From Candidatus Nitrosotenuis aquarius (GTDB taxonomy: Archaea; Thermoproteota; Nitrososphaeria; Nitrososphaerales; Nitrosopumilaceae), in contig NZ_CP024808.1 of assembly GCF_002787055.1 (NCBI RefSeq), positions 396,328 to 460,327 of the forward strand: DNA of 64,000 bases, written 5' to 3'. The translations under genes and the position numbers were made by a program. Of the stretch, positions 43,089 to 50,482 are shown in pieces. The notes beneath the pieces were generated by a model. It was not told where the DNA came from and did no database searches. It saw nothing but the letters and a program-made list of their open reading frames with translations. The first letter of the stretch is position 1; each line of letters begins with the position of its first letter.

Positions 43089-43271
43089 ATAGGTAAGCGA
43101 ACCACCATAATACTAAACGACAAGCTATTCACAAAATTGCTCAAGATTCAAACAGAGAAAATATTGGAGAGAAACGCCTCGGTGAGCATATCGTCGCTCA
43201 TCAACGACATGGTTGGGGAAAAGATTCAGGAAATCAACACAAAAAAGGCAAAGACCAATAGACAGGCATAG
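43089..43271 (+). CDS. Ribbon-helix-helix (CopG-like) protein with AUA in place of a start codon
   Basis: The frame reads G-K-R-T-T-I-I-L-N-D-K-L-F-T-K-L-L-K-I-Q and then SVSISSLINDMVGEKI, the strand-helix-helix pattern of CopG/RHH DNA-binding proteins. At the position where a start codon is expected (just before GKRTT) the triplet is ATA at 43089; the frame has no ATG, GTG or TTG upstream before a TAA. A TATA-like AAATATTTT about 26 nt upstream would put the transcript start at this point. It is either initiated at AUA, a sequencing variant, or a recently inactivated gene. It lies just outside attR and overlaps the MEDS-like gene region. Confidence 0.45.
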   Translation: MGKRTTIILNDKLFTKLLKIQTEKILERNASVSISSLINDMVGEKIQEINTKKAKTNRQA

Positions 43272-43296
43272 TGCTGTTTTAGAAAAAATCTCAGAT

Positions 43297-43782
43297 ATGG
43301 AAAACTATGATCATCTGGCATTTACTATTCACAGTGACGAGGATTTTGGAGGACAACTCACAGAATTTGTATTGCAAGGCTTGAAGATGAATTTTCTAAA
43401 TGTGTTGATTCTCTCAGAGCGTGATGCTCAAAAATATGCCCAGATTTTGCAAGAAAACGGGATCAATGCATTTGATCTTATCAACTCAGAAGATCTTGTA
43501 ATACTATCACATGAAGAGATTTTTGACAAGGCTAATTTCGGTGAAATAAAGCCAATATTGAAGAAAATGAGCAAAGTGACTAGCCTTGCAAAATCAAAGA
43601 AAAAATCCGGCATAAATGTACTGGGAACAATTGCAGGCGCATTGGCAATAACAGGAAAACACAATGAATGCATCAGTCTTGAGAAAGTCTGGCACGAGTC
43701 AATCCCAAAGTTTGAGATCCCAATCAGAGTCGTCTGCCCATACTATCCCCAGGTTGCTCCAGAACTAGTCGACTCGTCCTAA
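43297..43782 (+). CDS. MEDS-like sensory domain protein
   Basis: From the ATG at 43297 the protein reads ENYDHLAFTIHSDEDFGGQL, then LQGLKMNFLNVLILSERDAQ, the beginning of the MEDS (DcmR-type sensory) domain found in archaeal and methylotroph regulators. The frame is open to a TTG at 43213, but that part overlaps the RHH gene in another frame. In related archaea such a domain is often fused or linked to a DNA-binding domain, so this protein and the RHH protein may be a split regulator. Ligand unknown. Confidence 0.6.
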   Translation: MENYDHLAFTIHSDEDFGGQLTEFVLQGLKMNFLNVLILSERDAQKYAQILQENGINAFDLINSEDLVILSHEEIFDKANFGEIKPILKKMSKVTSLAKSKKKSGINVLGTIAGALAITGKHNECISLEKVWHESIPKFEIPIRVVCPYYPQVAPELVDSS

Positions 43783-43854
43783 ATCATACCGATGATTTTA
43801 TTCGATAAAATAATTTAGAAAAATCCTTAATAGCTAGAATTAGAAATTCACACC

Positions 43855-44322
43855 ATGACAAATCCACCACATGGGATGCACACCGCAACAATGTGTCTTA
43901 CTGTAAAAAATTCAGATGCCGCAATAGATTTTTACAAAAAAGTCTTTGACGCCCAAGAATTGTTCAAAATGGCAGGCCCTGACGGCAAGTCAGTAATGCA
44001 TGCAGAAGTAAAGATTGGGGACTCTATCATAATGCTCAACGACGAAATGCCACAAATGGGCTGCATGTCTCCGCAATCAGTCGGTGGCACAAGCAGTGGA
44101 ATTTATCTCTACGTGAATAATGTGGATGCCACACTCAAAAAGGCATCAGAAAACGGCGCCAAAATAAAAATGCCTGCAACGGACGCGTTTTGGGGAGACA
44201 GGATGGGAAACATTGAAGATCCTTTTGGTCACAACTGGACCGTTGCAACTCACATCAAGGACATGACTCCTGATGAAATTGTAAAGGCAGGCCAAGAATG
44301 GATGAAAACCGTTTGCAAGTAA
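43855..44322 (+). CDS. VOC-family (glyoxalase/PhnB-like) protein
   Basis: The 155-aa protein opens with TMCLTVKNSDAAIDFYKKVF and holds GDSIIMLNDEMPQMGCMSPQ and WGDRMGNIEDPFGHNWTVAT, the PhnB-like pattern of the vicinal oxygen chelate fold. Metal ligands His and Glu of glyoxalase are not all obvious, so the reaction is unknown. It probably acts in the cytoplasm as a small-molecule-modifying or resistance enzyme. Confidence 0.82.
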   Translation: MTNPPHGMHTATMCLTVKNSDAAIDFYKKVFDAQELFKMAGPDGKSVMHAEVKIGDSIIMLNDEMPQMGCMSPQSVGGTSSGIYLYVNNVDATLKKASENGAKIKMPATDAFWGDRMGNIEDPFGHNWTVATHIKDMTPDEIVKAGQEWMKTVCK

Positions 44323-44324
44323 TT

Positions 44325-44795
44325 CTAGAGCGGCCTAAACGAGTTTAGTGTCTTGAGCAGTTCCGCCTTTGTGGTAGAGTTAGACGAGTATCCATGTATT
44401 TGGAATAATTTTTCCTCATCATCCACATAATGATAGTCCTTGCGTATTGTCATAATGGAGCCATCATCTTTTTTGAGCTTGATCTCGATTACTGACTTGT
44501 ATCCATAATCAGTAGAAATCGTCGTGATGCTTTTTGCCAGGCCAAATCCAGATTTCATATATTCAGATTTCATAAATCCGTGAAAATCATCGCGCGCCCC
44601 AAAGTCTTTTGGCGAGTCGTTGCTACTCACAAGGATATAGTTGCCCTGCACTTCTTGGTTTGCATATGCATATGGTATTCCTGGCCTTTGAATCCAGTTT
44701 TGTGGCAATGTGATAGAAAATCCAGATTCTGCAAATCCGCTCTCAATTAGAGGGATCAGAACTAGTGCGAAAATCACAATCAGGTATGATCTCAA
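44325..44795 (-). CDS. Secreted PsbP-like protein (156 aa)
   Basis: The TTG at 44795 lies about 28 nt below a TATA-like CTTTAAAGA and starts a perfect signal peptide (MRSYLIVIFALVLIPLIESG); the upstream part of the open frame is unlikely. The domain (FSITLPQNWIQRPGIPYAYA...LLKTLNSFRPL) has PsbP-like strand order and ends like the element protein at 34518. It may bind lipid or assist a membrane complex; the actual role is unknown. Confidence 0.65.
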   Translation of the reverse strand: MRSYLIVIFALVLIPLIESGFAESGFSITLPQNWIQRPGIPYAYANQEVQGNYILVSSNDSPKDFGARDDFHGFMKSEYMKSGFGLAKSITTISTDYGYKSVIEIKLKKDDGSIMTIRKDYHYVDDEEKLFQIHGYSSNSTTKAELLKTLNSFRPL

Positions 44796-44935
44796 TTCGC
44801 AATAACATACGCAGATCAAGTCTTTAAAGATCATCTCGATTACATCAAAACCGCGCCACACAATTGTCCAGTGATGGAAATCGAAAAAGTAAGTAATGTT
44901 TTAATACACGGCGATGACCTCTTCAGAAAGTTAAC

Positions 44936-45166
44936 TTGGCAAAAAAAGCAGCTAAAAGACCAGCAAAAGAAGAAAAGAAAAAGGCAAAGACCACGCCTGC
45001 AAAAAAAGAAAAGCCGGCAAAAAAGGCAAAATCAAAAAAGCCAGCACCATTAGCAGATGACGGCCTAGTCATAATAGACGAAAAGTTTGAAGAGGACAAG
45101 GAGGCTGAGCTAGAAGCACGCAAGGCATACCTCGAAGAAGCGCGATCCCAAGAAGTAGAAGACTAA
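44936..45166 (+). CDS. Lys/Ala-rich basic protein with acidic tail (76 aa)
   Basis: The N-terminal half is almost all Lys, Ala and Pro (MAKKAAKRPAKEEKKKAKTT), resembling a histone-H1-type tail, while the C-terminal half is acidic and helical (DDGLVIIDEKFEEDKEAELE). The TTG start and a TATA-like GTTTTAATAC about 40 nt upstream support it. It may bind nucleic acids or ribosomes. No family recognised. Confidence 0.55.
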   Translation: MAKKAAKRPAKEEKKKAKTTPAKKEKPAKKAKSKKPAPLADDGLVIIDEKFEEDKEAELEARKAYLEEARSQEVED

Positions 45167-45199
45167 AACTTTATTCGCAAATCATTCCAGTATAATACA

Positions 45200-45439
45200 A
45201 TGAGAGCAGTCTGCCTAATTACCATCAAGCCTGGCAAAACAGACAAGGTCATGGAGGCGCTGCACAAAAAACGCAAGCTGCTCAAAGAGATACTGCCAGT
45301 AACAGGCAGGGCAGACATTTGTGTATTATTGCAAGGCACAATAGATGAAATCAACAACATGGTAATTGACTTTAAGAAAATCAAAGAAATCGTCACAACT
45401 GAGACTCTAATTGAAGTGGAGGTAAACATGGGATGGTAA
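45200..45439 (+). CDS. Stand-alone Lrp/AsnC-type RAM (ligand-binding) domain
   Basis: The 79-aa protein (MRAVCLITIKPGKTDKVMEA, then VTGRADICVLLQGTIDEINN) is the small ligand-binding half of Lrp/AsnC regulators without the DNA-binding half. It overlaps a second copy by 7 bases. Stand-alone RAM proteins form oligomers with amino-acid effectors and can act with other regulators. Confidence 0.82.
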   Translation: MRAVCLITIKPGKTDKVMEALHKKRKLLKEILPVTGRADICVLLQGTIDEINNMVIDFKKIKEIVTTETLIEVEVNMGW

Positions 45440-45651
45440 AGGCAGTCATACTTGTAAAGTCGCCAAAGAAACTAATTGCCGCAAAGCTAGGCAAGCTAGA
45501 ATACATCTACAATTCATTTCCTATTTCAGGCCAGTTCGACGCAGTGGCATTTGTCAAAGTCGATGATCTGGCGCAGATTCGCGAGATCACCACAAAAATC
45601 CAGATGATCCCCGGTGTTGAGCGAACCGAAACCATGATGGAAATACAATAA
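45433..45651 (+). CDS. Second stand-alone RAM domain protein
   Basis: A 72-aa paralogue of the preceding gene (ILVKSPKKLIAAKLGKLEYI, then SGQFDAVAFVKVDDLAQI and PGVERTETMMEI). The overlapping genes suggest a mixed oligomer. Confidence 0.8.
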   Translation: MVKAVILVKSPKKLIAAKLGKLEYIYNSFPISGQFDAVAFVKVDDLAQIREITTKIQMIPGVERTETMMEIQ

Positions 45652-45664
45652 AGCATAAAACACT

Positions 45665-46096
45665 GTGCCGCATAACAGTTCTGTGAACATAAAGCGCGTA
45701 GGAAACGTAATTCTGGCAGTCAAGGATTTGGACAAATCAACTGCTTTCTACCACGAGTTGCTTGGGCTGCCGATAAAAAACCAGAGACGTACTTGGGTGG
45801 ACCTAGGACAAACAGGTGCACTGCTTAGCTTGCATCCAGCCGCAATTACATCAGACCATTCATCTAACAGCCTTGAAGGCGGAATGGTGGTCGGATTTTT
45901 GGTCGGAGACCTCAAATCAGCACTAGACGAGCTAAAGTCACGCGGGGTTCGAGTTCACCGCGATATTATGGACAGGGACGCAGGCAAAAACGCAATAGTG
46001 CTTGACCCAGACGGATACATGATATCTCTGTTTGAGCCAAAGTTCGCAGACTCGCAACAACAATCAAAGGGCTACCACGGATTCGCTCCGGCCTAA
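45665..46096 (+). CDS. VOC-family (glyoxalase-fold) protein, second
   Basis: The 143-aa protein has GNVILAVKDLDKSTAFYHEL, then WVDLGQTGALLSLHPAAITS and KNAIVLDPDGYMISLFEPKF, a complete VOC module. The usual metal Glu of glyoxalase is represented by Glu in SLFEPKF. It starts with a GTG 14 bases after the second RAM gene. The substrate is unknown. The convergent gene overlaps by 4 bases. Confidence 0.82.
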   Translation: MPHNSSVNIKRVGNVILAVKDLDKSTAFYHELLGLPIKNQRRTWVDLGQTGALLSLHPAAITSDHSSNSLEGGMVVGFLVGDLKSALDELKSRGVRVHRDIMDRDAGKNAIVLDPDGYMISLFEPKFADSQQQSKGYHGFAPA

Positions 46097-46479
46097 ACAA
46101 TACTTTTTACTTTTCTTGCGATATCAAACACAGACTTTTCGTTTGGATTAATGGAAATATAGTACACTACTTTGCCGCTTGGAATGCAGATTATGGTTGC
46201 ATTTTTGTGGCGAATAGTTGCGACATCCAAAGGCCCAAATGCCTTTGACTGGCTGTTGCGCAGTGTCATCAGATTTGATATAATGAAAAACTCGTTTTTT
46301 GCAGCTTCCGGATTGAGTAGGGGCTTGAGGCCAGGTTTTATTATTCCAGTTAGCGTCCTGCCAAATTCATTTATGACACCGGCATATCGGATGGATTTTG
46401 ACAGATCAATTATCTTTTGACAGTTTTTTCTGTACTGAATAATAGATTCTTTCCATTTTTGCTCGGGAGTCTTGCTCAT
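46093..46479 (-). CDS. Hypothetical protein (128 aa), possible roadblock-like fold
   Basis: A soluble mixed alpha/beta protein (MSKTPEQKWKESIIQYRKNC at the start, ATIICIPSGKVVYYISINPN near the end). The C-terminal strand-rich part resembles small Roadblock/LC7-type or heterodimeric archaeal proteins (DUF6659-like), which I cannot confirm. Function unknown. Confidence 0.6.
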   Translation of the reverse strand: MSKTPEQKWKESIIQYRKNCQKIIDLSKSIRYAGVINEFGRTLTGIIKPGLKPLLNPEAAKNEFFIISNLMTLRNSQSKAFGPLDVATIRHKNATIICIPSGKVVYYISINPNEKSVFDIARKVKSIV

Positions 46480-46520
46480 TACACCATATTGACATAATCA
46501 ATGTTAAAAAGAGTTTGTCT

Positions 46521-46886
46521 CTAGACTTTTTTGTTCTTAAACGACTCTATTCTTTTTTTGAGTTCTGCGTTTTCCAGTCGGAGCTTTGCCAGCTCGTCTT
46601 TTTCTGCATAGTCCGATGCCAGCTTGTGGGCCATCGGGTGTCCCGGCGCAAACATGGATGCACTCATGTCAAGCAATCCAGATGCGTGCTTTAGATACAT
46701 TCGATTAAACTCGTTTATTTTGCCAGTGAATGTAGAGTTTTCCGCAATCATTTTTTCCTTGAGCCTAGTCGTGCTGGCAGGTCCTGCAAGTCCAGGCGGA
46801 TAGCGAAGCTGTGCAAACGGGCTGAGGCTGAACCCAAACGGATAGCCGTGCATCTCCATAAAGGCTCGCATCTCGGTTATATCCAT
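46521..46886 (-). CDS. Coiled-coil hypothetical protein (121 aa)
   Basis: The ATG at 46886 is about 25 nt after a TATA-like AAAAATACT (leaderless); upstream ATGs at 46925 and 47021 are also in frame. The protein has a Phe/Pro-rich N-terminal part (MRAFMEMHGYPFGFSLSPFA) and a charged coiled-coil C-terminus (LAKLRLENAELKKRIESFKN). It may be a structural or phasin-like protein; no family is firmly recognised. Confidence 0.55.
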   Translation of the reverse strand: MDITEMRAFMEMHGYPFGFSLSPFAQLRYPPGLAGPASTTRLKEKMIAENSTFTGKINEFNRMYLKHASGLLDMSASMFAPGHPMAHKLASDYAEKDELAKLRLENAELKKRIESFKNKKV

Positions 46887-47026
46887 GGTTTTGCTATTCC
46901 AGAAACAGTATTTTTGCTTTGGCATTACGCATGAAATAAGGGGACTAGTCAAGCCCAAGTCATTTTTTATCAAATTGAGCTGATCGCAGATCCTTATAGC
47001 GATCAGAGATCGCAGCCCCATTACAT

Positions 47027-47167
47027 ATGAACCTCAAGCACTGCATCAAGTGCAAAAAAAACATCAGCATTGGAGAGCTACACAAAATTGTAATGTATGT
47101 AGTTCAGGAAAAATTCACGGACCACCACTACGAGCACATCGAGTGCCCCGACAAGTTCACAGTCTAA
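47027..47167 (+). CDS. 46-aa zinc-binding protein (CxxC plus distal His/Cys)
   Basis: The ATG follows a TATA-like CTTATAGC by about 28 nt. The protein contains CIKC (residues 6-9), a distal HHYEHIEC stretch and ends DKFTV, forming one probable zinc site. Its stop overlaps the end of the convergent cyclase gene by 4 bases. No family recognised. Confidence 0.6.
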   Translation: MNLKHCIKCKKNISIGELHKIVMYVVQEKFTDHHYEHIECPDKFTV

Positions 47168-47973
47168 TCAGTGTGAATCCAGACTTGGTACAGGTTGCCA
47201 TCATCCCTATGATACTTCCACTCGTTGTTCTTCCAGACCGCCTTTTCAAATCCGTTTTGGATTGAGGGGTGTATTCTAGCATAGACGTCATCTCCGATTA
47301 GGATTTGGTTTGGCTTTGCCATGGACTGGATTTTTGCTGCAATGTTCATTACAGGCCCCAAAATGTCGACGTGTGATTTTTTGGCATCAGAACCATATCG
47401 CACTATCATGTTTTCGCCATAGTCTATTCCTATTTTGATTGCCAAGTCAGGATAGTCATATTGGTTTAGGATTGGGTTGATTCCCTTTTGGATCACAGAG
47501 AGCATTGATTTTGCACACATGACGGCATTGTCTGCCGGCTGGAGCTGGTTTTCCTCTGCCGGAAAGTATCCAATTACAGCATCGCCTACGAATTTGAGGA
47601 CAAATCCACCATGGTGTCGGATCGTCTGCGCCATTTCCTGGGCAAAGCACGTGATAATTATGGCAACTTTGTCTTCTGGCAGATCCAGTGTGATTTGAGT
47701 AGAGCCGACCAAATCCACATACAGGACTACCATTTTCATTCTGGAAAAGACATGTTTTCTCAAAAATTCGTCAGATTCATCTCGATGTGGAGAATACTCA
47801 TATCCGCTTTTTAGTGCGCGCCAGACCCGGTTTTGTGTCTCTTTGATTAATGTCTCAGAGTCCACCACGCGCTCCGAAGATTTTGATAGCATCATGTCAA
47901 TTACACTATAGTCTTTTTTGGCCTTTTTTGGTGCCGGCTTGTCAACTTGGGGGTTTTTTTCTGTGCTGCTCAA
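47164..47973 (-). CDS. Class III nucleotidyl cyclase-domain protein
   Basis: The 269-aa protein has a Lys-rich, disordered N-terminal about 70 residues and a class III cyclase domain: metal-binding Asp87 (LYVDLVGST) and Asp131 (KFVGDAVIGY), base-recognition Lys127 and Asp203 (HVDILGP), and transition-state Asn210 (MNIAAKI). The Arg normally four residues after this Asn is Lys214 here. The product may be cAMP, or the domain may be inactive. The start is a TTG; a 42-aa zinc-ribbon gene ends 10 bases upstream on the same strand. Confidence 0.82.
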   Translation of the reverse strand: MSSTEKNPQVDKPAPKKAKKDYSVIDMMLSKSSERVVDSETLIKETQNRVWRALKSGYEYSPHRDESDEFLRKHVFSRMKMVVLYVDLVGSTQITLDLPEDKVAIIITCFAQEMAQTIRHHGGFVLKFVGDAVIGYFPAEENQLQPADNAVMCAKSMLSVIQKGINPILNQYDYPDLAIKIGIDYGENMIVRYGSDAKKSHVDILGPVMNIAAKIQSMAKPNQILIGDDVYARIHPSIQNGFEKAVWKNNEWKYHRDDGNLYQVWIHTD

Positions 47974-47982
47974 TTTTTCACC

Positions 47983-48111
47983 CTATTCCAATGGAAAGCT
48001 AACCGAGCAAATCGGGCATTTTGCCCTCCTTCCCTTATAAGCATCATCATAGTACTGGACAACCTCAACGTTGCAGATTGTACATAAAATCTTGCTTAGT
48101 GCCAACTTCAA
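47983..48111 (-). CDS. 42-aa zinc-ribbon protein upstream of the cyclase
   Basis: A TTG start at 48111, about 25 nt after a TATA-like CTTAAATAC, gives a protein with Cys10-x2-Cys13 (CTIC) and Cys32-x2-Cys35 (CPIC), a typical four-Cys zinc ribbon. It ends 10 bases before the cyclase gene, so they are likely co-transcribed. Its promoter region overlaps that of the divergent 295-aa gene. Confidence 0.65.
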   Translation of the reverse strand: MKLALSKILCTICNVEVVQYYDDAYKGRRAKCPICSVSFPLE

Positions 48112-48155
48112 GGAAAATTAAGGCGATTTTGTATTTAAGAGATTGGTACAAATCA

Positions 48156-49043
48156 GTGCTACAGAACATTAGGATTTTTAGGCTCAAGCCATCCCCTGTT
48201 TTTGTGCGCCTAGGCAGCAAGAGTACCGACGAGTTTTTCGGAGTTTTGGCTCAAAAATCACAGCAGATAAGCCAGATATACCAAAAAAACATCGACGGCC
48301 TAGTCAAGCCGACTCCAATCAAGGTAATGCTTGGAGACACCACGATAACAGATCAGAACACGTTTGACCCAGAGGCCGTAGACAAGTTTTACAATTCCAT
48401 ACTAGCCAAATCCCCAAAGTGGAAAAGCCAGGGAATCACTACTACATCAGATGAGGACCTAAGAAGGATTTTTGTAAAGATGGAATGCCAAATCAAAAAC
48501 TATACCATGTTATGGCACATGGCGCTGCAATACCGCGCATTACTGTACTACAAGCCCGACATCAGGGTCCAAAATATCCAAAAAGAGCTTGCTGAGATCA
48601 TGGACAATACCATAAACAAGGAAAAAGAGCTTGCTGAGCTCACCGACTCTATGATCAAAGAAAGACTAGCGGCAATGGGCTACAAGGACCTAGACGAGCA
48701 AACGTTGTTTGAGGTATTGTTTGAAAACGACCATCTGCGGGACGAAATATCATCTGAAACCGCCAAAAAAACAGACTATGACTTTAAGGCAAAGGACCAA
48801 AGAAAAAAAGAACTCTTCAAGGAGCTAGACAATTTGCTGCTTGAGGCATACACCACAACATCTGTACTAATAGATGAGAACAGGTTAGTCACAGGAGAAG
48901 AAGGATGTGTTTGCACGTTTGATCTTGACTTTGTAAAAAACAAGAAAAAAGAGGCCATCTTTGATCCGAAAAGAATAGCACCGGATACAAAACAGGAGAT
49001 AATCCAAGCCCTAGATGACATCATCAGATCATTGCAAAATTAA
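48156..49043 (+). CDS. Hypothetical helical protein (295 aa)
   Basis: The GTG at 48156 is preferred since the upstream part of the frame is opposite the zinc-ribbon gene and reads poorly; another in-frame GTG lies at 48204. The protein is soluble and largely helical, with an extended coiled coil (KELAEIMDNTINKEKELAEL) and a CVC motif near residue 260. No family is recognised. Confidence 0.6.
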   Translation: MLQNIRIFRLKPSPVFVRLGSKSTDEFFGVLAQKSQQISQIYQKNIDGLVKPTPIKVMLGDTTITDQNTFDPEAVDKFYNSILAKSPKWKSQGITTTSDEDLRRIFVKMECQIKNYTMLWHMALQYRALLYYKPDIRVQNIQKELAEIMDNTINKEKELAELTDSMIKERLAAMGYKDLDEQTLFEVLFENDHLRDEISSETAKKTDYDFKAKDQRKKELFKELDNLLLEAYTTTSVLIDENRLVTGEEGCVCTFDLDFVKNKKKEAIFDPKRIAPDTKQEIIQALDDIIRSLQN

Positions 49044-49076
49044 GAAATTTTATATCGTCAATAGTGTTTGTAATAA

Positions 49077-49140
49077 CAAATAGCCAAAGGAACAATGAAC
49101 TAGAACATAGTTCAAGGGGAGAACGTTCCTTTGACTAACT
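49077..49140 (+). ncRNA. Candidate small structured RNA
   Basis: A TATA-like TTTTATAT (49047-49054) predicts a transcript start near 49077. The transcript would fold into an outer 9-bp stem (CAAAGGAAC 49085-49093 with GTTCCTTTG 49125-49133) enclosing a perfect 7-bp hairpin (TGAACTA 49096-49102 with TAGTTCA 49108-49114, loop GAACA) and a single-stranded AGGGGAGAAC. The neighbouring threonine ammonia-lyase gene has its own promoter near 49245, so this is probably an independent RNA rather than a leader. Its class is unknown; no C/D box pair is evident. Confidence 0.5.
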
Positions 49141-49244
49141 ATGTACGATCATCATATGCGTATTTAAGATCTATGGGCGTTTTTGTGCGTAGACTCAGCC
49201 CAGATGATTTTTGCATCTTGTCAAGAATTTGTACGCGAAATTAA
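49131..49244 (+). CDS. Doubtful short ORF (37 aa) between the RNA and ilvA
   Basis: A TTG-initiated 37-codon frame (MTNYVRSSYAYLRSMGVFVR, then LSPDDFCILS) begins within the 3' stem of the RNA candidate and ends at the promoter of the next gene. It has a reasonable amino-acid mix but no recognisable domain. Confidence 0.2.
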   Translation: MTNYVRSSYAYLRSMGVFVRRLSPDDFCILSRICTRN

Positions 49245-49273
49245 ATATACCAAGGAGCAGTCGAGCTATTCTA

Positions 49274-50482
49274 TTGAACCCAAAATACGAAGACATTGTA
49301 AAGATTAGAAATTCCTACAACAACATCATTCGCAAAACTCCGCTGTATTATTCAGAGACATTTAGCAAAATGTCAGGCTCTAAGATTTACATCAAGGCGG
49401 AATTTACACAAAAGACAGGATCATTTAAGCTGAGAGGCGCATATGCAAAGATACGCTCGCTAACACCTGACGAAAAAAAACATGGAGTGATTGCGGCCTC
49501 TGCAGGAAATCATGCACAAGGCGTCGCATATGCATCCAAGCTTGAAAAAATTCCATGCACGATTGTAATGCCACTTACTGCATCGCCTGCCAAGGTTGCG
49601 GCAACCCGCGGTTATGGGGCCAAGGTAATCCTAGATGGGATCAACTATGACGAATCCTGGGCAAAGGCACAGCAGATATCAAAAAAGACAGGCGCAAAAA
49701 TAATTCATGCATTTGACGATCCGCAAATCATAGCGGCAAACGGGGCAATCGGCCTTGAAATACTAGAAGACCTGCCAGATGTTGACGAAATCTATGTCCC
49801 AATTGGTGGTGGAGGCCTAGCTGCCGGAGTCCTAGTTGCAGTAAAAAGCAAAAAACCAAACATCAAGGTAATAGGAGTAGAATCAAAGGCATTTCCCGCA
49901 ATGAAAAATTCCGTCAAGGCGGACAGACTGCAGGCAGTAAAAGGAGCAAGGACAATAGCTGATGGAATCGCCGTTAAAATGCCTGGCAAAAACACATTTA
50001 GAATAATCAACGAGCTAATTGACGATATTGTAACCGTAGACGATACCCAAATAGTAAAGACAATGTTTCTGCTAATGGAGAGAGCAAAAACAGTTGTAGA
50101 GCCGGCAGGCGCAGTTGCACTGGCATACCTCATTCACGCAAAACCTGCACCAAACAAAAAAGTTGTGCCAATCATGGGCGGGGGAAACGTAGACATGTAC
50201 TTGCTAGGACAAATTGTGTCCAAGGGCCTTGCAGCCATGAGCAGGCTAGTCAAGATATTCATTTTGCTCAAGGACAAGCCGGGCGCTCTAAAGGAAGTGG
50301 TAGACGAGATTGCATCGCTTTCAGTAAATATTGTAGAGGTGACACATGACAGGCTCAGCTCCGAAATCGATGCTGGAACTGCAGGTGTGACGCTAAGCCT
50401 AGAAACAGAAGGAAGAGAACATGCTCAAAAGCTAATTGCGCACCTAAAATCAAAGAACATCCAATTCAAGCTTCTTACTTGA
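49274..50482 (+). CDS. ilvA: Threonine ammonia-lyase with C-terminal ACT domain
   Basis: The TTG at 49274 is about 26 nt after a TATA-like TTAAATATAC (leaderless). The 402-aa enzyme shows the PLP-Lys motif TGSFKLRGAYAK, the phosphate loop SAGNHAQGVAYA and the Ser/Thr-dehydratase motif GGGGLAAGVL. After residue about 325 comes an ACT-like regulatory domain (VKIFILLKDKPGALKEVVDE). It converts threonine to 2-oxobutanoate for isoleucine synthesis; the short single ACT domain resembles TdcB-like enzymes, so feedback by isoleucine is possible. Confidence 0.88.
   Translation: MNPKYEDIVKIRNSYNNIIRKTPLYYSETFSKMSGSKIYIKAEFTQKTGSFKLRGAYAKIRSLTPDEKKHGVIAASAGNHAQGVAYASKLEKIPCTIVMPLTASPAKVAATRGYGAKVILDGINYDESWAKAQQISKKTGAKIIHAFDDPQIIAANGAIGLEILEDLPDVDEIYVPIGGGGLAAGVLVAVKSKKPNIKVIGVESKAFPAMKNSVKADRLQAVKGARTIADGIAVKMPGKNTFRIINELIDDIVTVDDTQIVKTMFLLMERAKTVVEPAGAVALAYLIHAKPAPNKKVVPIMGGGNVDMYLLGQIVSKGLAAMSRLVKIFILLKDKPGALKEVVDEIASLSVNIVEVTHDRLSSEIDAGTAGVTLSLETEGREHAQKLIAHLKSKNIQFKLLT

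Noticed and set aside
49274..50482. Riboswitch or leader control of threonine ammonia-lyase by the upstream hairpin
   Set aside because: A TATA box about 26 nt before the TTG makes the gene's own transcript leaderless, so the hairpin upstream would not be in its main mRNA.
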